64,000 nt of DNA, taken from positions 14,787-78,786 of the forward strand of contig JAVBLG010000007.1 of the NCBI GenBank assembly GCA_031553655.1, written 5' to 3'. Source of the stretch: JAVBLG01 sp031553655 (GTDB taxonomy: Bacteria > Desulfobacterota > Desulfovibrionia > Desulfovibrionales > Desulfovibrionaceae). The position numbers and the translations under genes were made by a program. The number at the start of each line of letters is the position of its first letter. Position 1 is the stretch's first letter. The notes beneath the pieces were generated by a model, which searched no databases, was not told the DNA's origin, and was given only the letters and a program-made list of their open reading frames with translations. This document shows positions 41,300 to 48,018 of the stretch, in pieces.

Positions 41300-42766
41300 A
41301 TGGCTAACAAATTTGAGGAATATGGCAAAAAATACGGCAATTACATAGCTCTTGCCGTAGCGCTCATCGTGTGGATGCTGCCCACGCCCGAGTCGATGAA
41401 CATCACCCAGCACAAACTCCTTACCATCTTCGCCGGTTCAGTGGTGCTCTGGATAACCTTGAGCGTAAGCGTGGCCACCAGTGCCATCATTATTGTGCCT
41501 ATGCTTTATCTTTGGGTAGGCAATGCCACCGGGGCCATGAAAAACGGCGCGCTGGTCCACAATGCTTCCTTCGCCTTGTCGGGCTACGGCTCGCCGGCGC
41601 TGTGGATGTTGGTTACCGGCTTCATCATCTCCATTGCCATGACCGAAACCGGCATTGCCCGGCGTCTGGCCCTGCACATGATGCGCATGTTCGGGCGTAC
41701 GCCCTTTGGCGCCATCATGGCCCCGCTTTTCGCCAACCTGATCATTGCTCCGCTCACTCCGTCCAATACGGCGCGCACCGCGGCCATGCTGCCCATAGTG
41801 GAAGGTGTGGCCCAAGCCTACAAGGCTGAGCGCGGCACGAGCAACTTCGGCAAATGCCTGTTCCTGGCCAATGCCTTTGCTTCCAATATCACCGCCGGCG
41901 GCTTCCTCACCGCCACCATTCCCAACCCTGTGGCCATGGGCATGATCATCGCGGCCATCGGCGGTACGGCCGTGTCCCACACTTCCTGGGCTTTCTGGGC
42001 TTTGGCCGCCGTGCCCACCACCATTATTCTGCTCGTTGCCTCGGTCTTTGTTCTGCGCTGGATCTTCCCCCCGGAAATGAATTCCATTCCCGGCGGCCTG
42101 GCTTACATTGACGATGAACTAAAAGCCATGGGGCCTCTTTCCGCAAGAGAAATCAAGGCGCTGTGCTTCTTCCTGCTGGCTCTGGCGCTCTGGTCCACCG
42201 ACATGTGGCATCATCTCAACTCCACCATGCTGGCCTTTGCTGTCAGCGCCCTTATTCTCCTACCCGGCATCGGCGTGCTCACCTGGAAGGAAGCCCAGAA
42301 GGGCATTCCGTGGGAACTTTTTGTCTATTTCGGCGGTGTCATCACCTTGAGTAACGTGCTCACTCAAACCGACGCCTTCGGCTGGGTAATCAAGAACCTG
42401 GTGGCCGCCCTGGGCCTGCAGGGCATCGGCATGCTGCCTCTGACCATAGGGTTGATGGGCTTCACCATTTTCAGCCATATCATCTGGTCCACCACCACGG
42501 CCATGGCCGGGGTCATGATTCCCATTTACATCGGACTGGCCAAGGCCTTCGGCTTCCCCATCGTGGCATTTGTGCTGCCTCAGGCCATTCTTATGGGCTA
42601 TGCCCTGTTCCTGCCCTTTAACACCATGGGCAATATCATCATGTTCGGCGCTGGTTATTATACCGTGCCCGAGCAATTGAAGGCTTCGCTCAGCGTGGGC
42701 ATGGTGGCATGGATATTGTGGGCAATAACCGCCATCGTGTGGTTCCCGATTATCGGCTTGTATTGA
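41300..42766 (+). CDS. DASS (SLC13-type) anion transporter 2
   Basis: A second carrier of the divalent-anion:sodium symporter family, 488 residues with about twelve hydrophobic segments. The substrate-site hairpins are clear: APLTPSNTARTAAMLPIVEG (with the SNT motif) and HIIWSTTTAMAGVMIPIYIG. It lies between glcDF and the LarA-like gene, 18 bases before the latter, so these may be one transport-and-use unit for a 2-hydroxy acid such as lactate, malate or tartrate. The substrate is inferred. Confidence 0.9.
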   Translation: MANKFEEYGKKYGNYIALAVALIVWMLPTPESMNITQHKLLTIFAGSVVLWITLSVSVATSAIIIVPMLYLWVGNATGAMKNGALVHNASFALSGYGSPALWMLVTGFIISIAMTETGIARRLALHMMRMFGRTPFGAIMAPLFANLIIAPLTPSNTARTAAMLPIVEGVAQAYKAERGTSNFGKCLFLANAFASNITAGGFLTATIPNPVAMGMIIAAIGGTAVSHTSWAFWALAAVPTTIILLVASVFVLRWIFPPEMNSIPGGLAYIDDELKAMGPLSAREIKALCFFLLALALWSTDMWHHLNSTMLAFAVSALILLPGIGVLTWKEAQKGIPWELFVYFGGVITLSNVLTQTDAFGWVIKNLVAALGLQGIGMLPLTIGLMGFTIFSHIIWSTTTAMAGVMIPIYIGLAKAFGFPIVAFVLPQAILMGYALFLPFNTMGNIIMFGAGYYTVPEQLKASLSVGMVAWILWAITAIVWFPIIGLY

Positions 42767-42784
42767 TTTTAAGGAGAACCGCTT

Positions 42785-44062
42785 ATGATTCCTTCTCCGC
42801 CCTTCCCAAAAATGGCGCGCGTAAAGCAAGAATTCGCGCGCCCCAAGATAGATGACATTATCGCGGCCACAGCCAAGGAAATGAAACTCCTGGCCCCGCG
42901 CATCAAACCCGGCTCCACCGTGGGCATAACCGTGGGCAGCCGGGGCATACAGAACATATTGACCATACTCGACGGAGTGATCGCGGCAGTACGCACCAGT
43001 GGAGCTACGCCGGTACTTCTGGCGGCCATGGGCAGCCACGGCGGCGGCACTGAAGCCGGGCAAAAAGAAGTGCTCGACAGCCTGGGCATTACCGAAGAAC
43101 GCCTGGGAGCCAAGGTAATCACCTGCGCCTCGGGCCGGGAAATCGGCGTAACCTCCGGAGGTCTGCACGCCTATATGCTGGACTCGGCCTTTGCCGTGGA
43201 CGCCATTCTTCCGGTCAACCGCGTAAAAACCCACACTTCGTTCAAAGGTTGTGTGGAAAGCGGTCTGGCCAAAAAACTGGTGGTTGGTCTTGGCGGCCCC
43301 CCCGGAGCCCAGCAATTCCACTCCATAGGCGATTCTTCGGCCCTTGCCCCTCTGCTGGTTGATGTAACCGAGGTCATTTTGGAAAAAATGCCGGTTATCG
43401 GCGGCTTGGCCATAGTGGAAAACGCCTATGAGGAAACAGCCAAAATCGAAGCCGTGCTTTCGGAAAATCTGCTGAAAAGGGAAGAAGAACTGCTGTCCTG
43501 GTCCAAAACGCTCATGCCCAGCCTGCCATCGGAACGTCTCGACGCGCTGGTGGTGGAAGAAATGGGCAAAAACTTCAGCGGTACCGGGGTGGACACCAAC
43601 ATCACCGGGCGGCTGCGCATCCCCAGACAGCCGGATATGGACAGCCCGGTGATCCGTTACATATCCGTGCTGGATCTTTCGGAAGAATCCCACGGCAATG
43701 CCACGGGCGTGGGCCTGGTGGACTTTGTAACCAAAAAACTGGTGGACAAAATCGACCGCAAAGCCACTTATTTGAACAACCTTACCACCACTTTTGTAAC
43801 CAGAGCCTTCATTCCCATGTATTTCGACACGGAAAAGGAAACCCTGGATGCCATGCTGCACTGTGTGCGCAATACCCCGCTGGAACAGTTGCGCGTGGTA
43901 TTTGTGCCCAATACGCTTTTCCTAACCGACTGCTATGTAAGTGAAGCCCTGCTGCCGGAACTGGAAAAAAGCGGGCGTTGCACTATTGTAAGCGGCCCGG
44001 AAGAAGTAAAGTTTGACGACAAGGGCAACCTGATGTTGCGCATCGGTCACCCACACTCCTAA
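42785..44062 (+). CDS. LarA-like (DUF2088) protein, possible 2-hydroxyacid racemase/epimerase
   Basis: Related to lactate racemase LarA, a nickel-pincer-cofactor enzyme that interconverts 2-hydroxy acids. The N-terminal domain has TVGITVGSRGIQNILTIL and VLLAAMGSHGGGTEAGQKEV, followed by AILPVNRVKTHTSFKG and GLAKKLVVGLGGPPGAQQFH, where the cofactor Lys and a His could sit. The HRP motif of classical LarA is replaced by SHGGG, so substrate and even nickel use are uncertain. The 425-residue length is typical. No larB, larC or larE cofactor genes are in the window. AAGGAGAACCGCTT precedes the ATG. Confidence 0.75.
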   Translation: MIPSPPFPKMARVKQEFARPKIDDIIAATAKEMKLLAPRIKPGSTVGITVGSRGIQNILTILDGVIAAVRTSGATPVLLAAMGSHGGGTEAGQKEVLDSLGITEERLGAKVITCASGREIGVTSGGLHAYMLDSAFAVDAILPVNRVKTHTSFKGCVESGLAKKLVVGLGGPPGAQQFHSIGDSSALAPLLVDVTEVILEKMPVIGGLAIVENAYEETAKIEAVLSENLLKREEELLSWSKTLMPSLPSERLDALVVEEMGKNFSGTGVDTNITGRLRIPRQPDMDSPVIRYISVLDLSEESHGNATGVGLVDFVTKKLVDKIDRKATYLNNLTTTFVTRAFIPMYFDTEKETLDAMLHCVRNTPLEQLRVVFVPNTLFLTDCYVSEALLPELEKSGRCTIVSGPEEVKFDDKGNLMLRIGHPHS

Positions 44063-44078
44063 ACCATTTTCGAACGCA

Positions 44079-44120
44079 TCACCCTGGCCCTCGCTGATAA
44101 TACGGCGGGGGCTTCTTTTG
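44079..44120. terminator. Terminator after the LarA-like gene
   Basis: GCCCTCGC pairs with GCGGGGGC (one G-U pair) around TGATAATACG at about 44088-44113, followed by TTCTTTTGAT. It lies between the convergent LarA-like and GntR genes. Confidence 0.6.
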
Positions 44121-44123
44121 ATC

Positions 44124-44870
44124 TTACGATTCTACTCCGGAGCGAAGAACTTTGCGTACACGCCGGAGGGAGCGGGCCTTTCCAGTCGCAAGACTTCGCC
44201 ACGCTACGCGCCGTGCGGGCTTATGAGAAGACTCCTTGCTCATTTGCGCCAGGGAAAACGCCTTTGAAGATTCCAGATGCAGTCTGGTTGCCTCCTCGGC
44301 TAAATCAGGATCTTTTTGCGCCAGGGCGTCATAGATGGCGCGGTGTTCTTGCAGGGAATCGCTACGCCGAGCCGGGTTCAGATGGTTGTAGTGCCGTATT
44401 CTGACTATGAGGCTACCGATGAGGCGGATGATGGCCACCAGCCCCTCACTGCGCGAAGCGGTGAAAATTGCTTCGTGGAACTCCTGCGCGTAGCGGATAA
44501 TACCCTCGCTGTCAGTTGCGGAAGAGTATGCGTCGACAATCTTGCGCAAATCCTCAATCTCGGACTCGGTAATACGTTCTGCCGCATTACGGGATATTCT
44601 GCTTTCCACAAAAATTCTCGCGTCATAAATTTCGCTCAGATCGTCCGTGAAGACTTCCGTCACCCGAGCTCCCCTGTTCGGGATGAGTTCGACGAGTCTC
44701 TCTTGCTCCAACTTGCGGAAAGCTTCACGTAAGGGAATGCGGCTGACGCCCAGCTTCTGGGAAAGTTCCTGCTCCCGGAGCCACTCCCCCGGTTTATACT
44801 CGCTCATGAGTATACCTTTGCGCAAACAGTCATACGCCTGCTCCCACATGGCCTGCGCGTTTCTCCCCAC
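44124..44870 (-). CDS. GntR family regulator, FCD type, of the aldolase/aconitase module
   Basis: A 248-residue transcription regulator with a GntR winged helix (GILMSEYKPGEWLREQELSQ, KLGVSRIPLREAFRKLEQER) and an FCD ligand domain (ARIFVESRISRNAAERITES, RYAQEFHEAIFTASRSEGL). The GTG at 44870 is chosen because GGAGGAGG lies exactly five bases ahead; longer readings pass through operator DNA. TTGTATACAA-like sites lie in its own upstream region and in the DASS/aldolase intergenic region. B. subtilis GntR binds a very similar palindrome (TTGTATACAA core), so this protein is the likely ligand. The effector is unknown. Confidence 0.88.
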   Translation of the reverse strand: MGRNAQAMWEQAYDCLRKGILMSEYKPGEWLREQELSQKLGVSRIPLREAFRKLEQERLVELIPNRGARVTEVFTDDLSEIYDARIFVESRISRNAAERITESEIEDLRKIVDAYSSATDSEGIIRYAQEFHEAIFTASRSEGLVAIIRLIGSLIVRIRHYNHLNPARRSDSLQEHRAIYDALAQKDPDLAEEATRLHLESSKAFSLAQMSKESSHKPARRVAWRSLATGKARSLRRVRKVLRSGVES

Positions 44871-44954
44871 ACCAACCTCCTCCGGCACAAAAAAAAATGA
44901 TTCCATTATTTGGAGACAAACCCTATGCTCCCGCACAATCTGGCACTGCAACAA

Positions 44955-44989
44955 TTGCATACAATATAATCCGCAGCGACTGTATACAA
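44955..44989. promoter_or_regulatory. Two GntR-type operators upstream of the GntR gene
   Basis: TTGCATACAA (44955-44964) and CTGTATACAA (44980-44989) match the palindrome found six more times at 46772-47026. They lie 85-120 bases before the GTG start and suggest autoregulation. Confidence 0.6.
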
Positions 44990-45193
44990 AAAAGAAACTG
45001 ATATCAATGATATTGCCGGGCAATGTCGCCATACGATGGTTTTTAGTTATCCGGCAAGGAAAAAACTTTGCGTAAAACAGCCCCTCGCTTCGAAAAAACG
45101 AGGGGCTGTCGGGACCACCTTTCTTTTGCAAACGGCCCTACCAACGCACGGGCCGTCAGAGCATTTCGCTAATTTCATTCGCAAAACGCTCTA
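44990..45193. other. Repeat-rich gap downstream of DASS 3
   Basis: No gene. It holds a half copy of stop-codon palindrome copy 3 (45024-45074, sharing GTTATCCGGCAAGGAAAAA) with no right half; a perfect 10-base stem CAGCCCCTCG (45078-45087)/CGAGGGGCTG (45099-45108), possibly a terminator for DASS 3 transcription; and TAGAGCG repeat copy 3 (45132-45193). Confidence 0.6.
45132..45193 (-). repeat. TAGAGCGTTTTGCG repeat, copy 3
   Basis: The minus strand reads TAGAGCGTTTTGCGAATG and then TTAGCGAAATGCTCT, plus the ACGGCCC/GGGCCGT hairpin (45132-45138, 45150-45156). Its TAG abuts the outer end of the palindrome at 45194-45341, so two repeat families lie head to tail here. Confidence 0.75.
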
Positions 45194-45341
45194 GGGGCTG
45201 TCTCCAAATAGCGGATTTTGATTCAAGGGCAAGGAAAGCGGGCCTTTTTGCGTAGCGGGTGTACTTCTATGGTACTCGACCGGAGCAAAAATGCCCGCTT
45301 GACGTAGCCATTGTACAAAAGACGCATTTAGAGACAGCCCC
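45194..45341 (-). repeat. Stop-codon palindrome, copy 9 (DASS 3)
   Basis: 148 bases, the same length as copy 3. Termini GGGGCTGTCTCCAAAT and ATTTAGAGACAGCCCC match 15 of 16, and the right end abuts the TAG stop of the DASS 3 gene (45341-45343). Marks GGCAAGGAAAGCG and CGCTTGACGTAGCC frame a GCGGGC/GCCCGC stem, with apex GTGTACTTCTATGGTACTCGA. The termini look like those of an insertion sequence, but there is no coding capacity. Confidence 0.85.
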
Positions 45342-46756
45342 TAATACAGGCCTAAATACTTCCACCAGGTAAAGCCGAGCGTGATTTGGACGAGGAAAAT
45401 CATGGCTACGACAACCGCGCCGACGGACCACCATTCCTTAAGGCTGACATAGTTCGCGCCGAAAATGATGGGGCCGGGAGCACTGCCGTAATGGGTCAAG
45501 CCGCTTCCATATACCGCCGAAAAGGCCAACGAGTATCCGAGAGCGCCGGGAGATACGCCCAAGGCCGTTCCCACGGTGAAGAAAACCGGTATCATGGCTA
45601 CAGCGTAAGCCGAGCCGGAAACAATGAAGTAGCGGATAATGACGCTGAGTAAGATTATAACAATCAGAGCAACTGTGGCGTTATCGCCAACAAAACCCAG
45701 GTGCCCCGCGATAAACTTGCCGAGCCACACGAAAAACCCCGCCTTGCTCAACGCATCGGCAAGACCGAGAACTCCTCCGAACCAGATCAGGATATCCCAG
45801 GCGCCTTTGGACTTCCGCAGATCGTCCCAAGACATTACTCCGGTAAGAATCGTAGCCGCCATGGCGGTCATGGCTACCACGGCCGCGTCCACCTTGAAGA
45901 AAGATCCGATAATCCAGCCCGCCAGCGCGCTGCAGAAAATCACAACCAGCACTTTTTCACGCCAGGTCATGGGACCGAGCTCCGCAAGGCCGGCTTCGGC
46001 TATTTCCTTTTTATTAACCCTCTTCAACTCGGGAGGATAGACAATATAAATGACCAGCGGCGTCAGCAGCAGCGTAACAATGCCGGGCAGGCTCGCCGCG
46101 TAAAACCAGGTCATCCAGGTGACTTCAAGTTTCAGAATGCTCTGCATGAAGGGCAGAACCAGAAGGTTCGGCGTGCAGGCCGTCAGAAATATGTACGCCG
46201 TGGACTTGGTGTTCAGGTAGGCGTTCATCATGAGGAACGAGCCTATTTTTCTGGCGCTGTCCCCGGGAGTGGAGTCCAGGGCTCGCGAGATGCTTTCGGC
46301 CACCGTGTAGACGATGCTGCCGGAACGCGCAACAACGGAAGGCGTGCAGGGGGAAACGATAAGATCAAGAAAAGCCAGCACATACCCCAATCCCAAGGTT
46401 GTTCCGCCCATTCTGCGGATCAGGTGAAAAGCTATGCGCTTACCCAACCCTGTGGTGGTTATGGCCGTGCTGAGCGACAGAGCGGCAAAGATGGTCCAGA
46501 GCGTTGTGGAGGAATATCCGCGCAGAACATCCTTGATATTGCCAAGGAAAATGCTGCTGAGCACAATGACCGCCAGCACCATAATGGGGATGGGGAAGGG
46601 TTTCAACACCAACCCTAGAATAGCTGTGACGAACAGCGCCGCCATTTTCCACCCCAGAACGGTCAGCCCTTCCGGTGGCGGAATCATGAACATCAGCAGG
46701 GGAAAACCGAGAAATACCGCCATTTTTACAAGAATTTCAGTCTGTTTTCGGTCCAT
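45341..46756 (-). CDS. DASS (SLC13-type) anion transporter 3
   Basis: A third carrier of this family, 471 residues. Family regions: LIVSPCTPSVVARSGSIVYT in the first half and RYFIVSGSAYAVAMIPVFFT in the second, with STAITTTGLGKRIAFHLIRR ahead of the first. The start MDRKQTEI is set by GGAGGCTTT; the in-frame extension to 46822 has no start signal and would cover operators. It is divergent from the aldolase-aconitase-RraA operon, with shared operators between them, so it is probably the uptake system for that pathway (a di- or tricarboxylate). Confidence 0.88.
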   Translation of the reverse strand: MDRKQTEILVKMAVFLGFPLLMFMIPPPEGLTVLGWKMAALFVTAILGLVLKPFPIPIMVLAVIVLSSIFLGNIKDVLRGYSSTTLWTIFAALSLSTAITTTGLGKRIAFHLIRRMGGTTLGLGYVLAFLDLIVSPCTPSVVARSGSIVYTVAESISRALDSTPGDSARKIGSFLMMNAYLNTKSTAYIFLTACTPNLLVLPFMQSILKLEVTWMTWFYAASLPGIVTLLLTPLVIYIVYPPELKRVNKKEIAEAGLAELGPMTWREKVLVVIFCSALAGWIIGSFFKVDAAVVAMTAMAATILTGVMSWDDLRKSKGAWDILIWFGGVLGLADALSKAGFFVWLGKFIAGHLGFVGDNATVALIVIILLSVIIRYFIVSGSAYAVAMIPVFFTVGTALGVSPGALGYSLAFSAVYGSGLTHYGSAPGPIIFGANYVSLKEWWSVGAVVVAMIFLVQITLGFTWWKYLGLY

Positions 46757-47122
46757 AAAGCCTCCGGTAAATTGTATGCAAAACCAAACCGAGACGAGGT
46801 AACACCAGCAATATGTATACAATTTCCATCGTCACCATCAACAACTGATGTGTCGCATTGACTTGTATACAGTTCTAAAATCCGTCTGTAACTGCCACTA
46901 AAAAAATTCCGCTTTGATGATTGCCGCGACAAAATAGCTCACACTGGGTTATTTAAATGCTTTAAACCTGTGTATACAATTGTCGACAGACTGTGTCAAC
47001 TTTTTTGTATACAATTATGTATACAATTTGATTGACAGCGAAATGCTCCATGCCTTATCATAAGTTTAGTGATTGCGAATACTGTGTATCAGGCTTGCGC
47101 TGTTATCGAACAAGGAGACAGA
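46757..47122. promoter_or_regulatory. Divergent control region with six TTGTATACAA-like operators
   Basis: Sites: TTGTATGCAA 46772-46781, ATGTATACAA 46813-46822, TTGTATACAG 46863-46872, GTGTATACAA 46970-46979, TTGTATACAA 47005-47014, ATGTATACAA 47017-47026. A minus-strand promoter fits TTGACA (46999-46994) and TATACA (46976-46971) with 17 bases between, its -10 inside an operator. A plus-strand promoter fits TTGACA (47032-47037) and TATCAT (47056-47061) with 18 bases between, directly after the tandem pair. No gene is seen. Confidence 0.75.
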
Positions 47123-47902
47123 ATGACTACAACAGAACGAAAAATGGTGTCCCTGCTGACTGAAGCGCGAGAGCGGTTCGGCGTTTCAGCCGTAAAGGCG
47201 TCCATGGAAGCGGAAGGCGTATCGCTGTCCGAGCTGGCGCGCACAAAAGACATAACAGCAGCGGCCGGCGTCGGGTTTTCAATAAAAATTGGCGGATGTG
47301 AGGCATTAACGGACGCGCGTCTTGCCAGAGATCTCGGGGGCACATCCATAATGGCTCCCATGATTGAATCCCGGTTCGCGCTGGAAAAATTTCTTGATAT
47401 GATGGATGCCGTTTTCCCGCACGCTGACGGCCCCTCCCGCCTCATCAACATTGAAACCGGGGACGGCTGCGACAAGATAAAAGATATTCTGTCCGCTTCC
47501 GGCATCGGCAGGCTTGACGGTATCGTTCTGGGCCGGTCGGACCTCTCTGTGGCCCTGGGACAGTCCGACGTGGAAGCCGCGCCCGTTCTGGAGGCTGCAC
47601 GCAGAGTGTTTGGCGCTGCCCGGAGCAAAGGGATTGCCTGTCTTGTGGGTGGAGGGCTTTCCACGCGCACGGTTACATTTATTGAGGGTTTGACCGGACT
47701 GGCCACAGGCTTTGAAACGCGGAAAGTGGTTTTCAATTCCCTGCCCGGCGATTTGGACATGTCGGCAGCGGCCATTCGTGAAGCCCTTCGCTTCGAGCTT
47801 CTATGGTACCAGTCGCGGCAAGAGCATTACGCGCCGCTTGCCGCCGAGGACGACGGCCGCATACGTAAACTTCAGGCAAGTATAGAGGCTGTATCCAAAT
47901 AA
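47123..47902 (+). CDS. HpcH/HpaI-type (CitE-like) aldolase/lyase
   Basis: A 259-residue TIM-barrel lyase of the HpcH/HpaI superfamily, whose members cleave 2-oxo-3-deoxy acids, malyl-CoA or citryl groups using a divalent metal. The metal and substrate region is visible: GTSIMAPMIESRFALEKFLD, LINIETGDGCDKI (metal Glu), LDGIVLGRSDLSVALG (metal Asp). The C terminus (FETRKVVFNSLPGDLDMSAA) is longer than in HpaI. The start MTTTERKM has AAGGAG seven bases upstream. It heads a plus-strand operon with aconitase and an RraA-like protein. The substrate is unknown. Confidence 0.82.
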   Translation: MTTTERKMVSLLTEARERFGVSAVKASMEAEGVSLSELARTKDITAAAGVGFSIKIGGCEALTDARLARDLGGTSIMAPMIESRFALEKFLDMMDAVFPHADGPSRLINIETGDGCDKIKDILSASGIGRLDGIVLGRSDLSVALGQSDVEAAPVLEAARRVFGAARSKGIACLVGGGLSTRTVTFIEGLTGLATGFETRKVVFNSLPGDLDMSAAAIREALRFELLWYQSRQEHYAPLAAEDDGRIRKLQASIEAVSK

Positions 47903-48018
47903 CCGCAGGCGTAAGCGCTCGCCACTTTGCCGCCATGGCGTACCCGAGCAAGACGGCTCCGTAAAAGCCGAGCATATCCATAATAATCCGCAGGCCCAGC
48001 CTGCGTAAGGAGCGTCCC

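Noticed and set aside
45194..45341. A complete insertion sequence
   Set aside because: The ends look IS-like but 148 bases have no coding capacity, and no transposase gene was found anywhere in the window.
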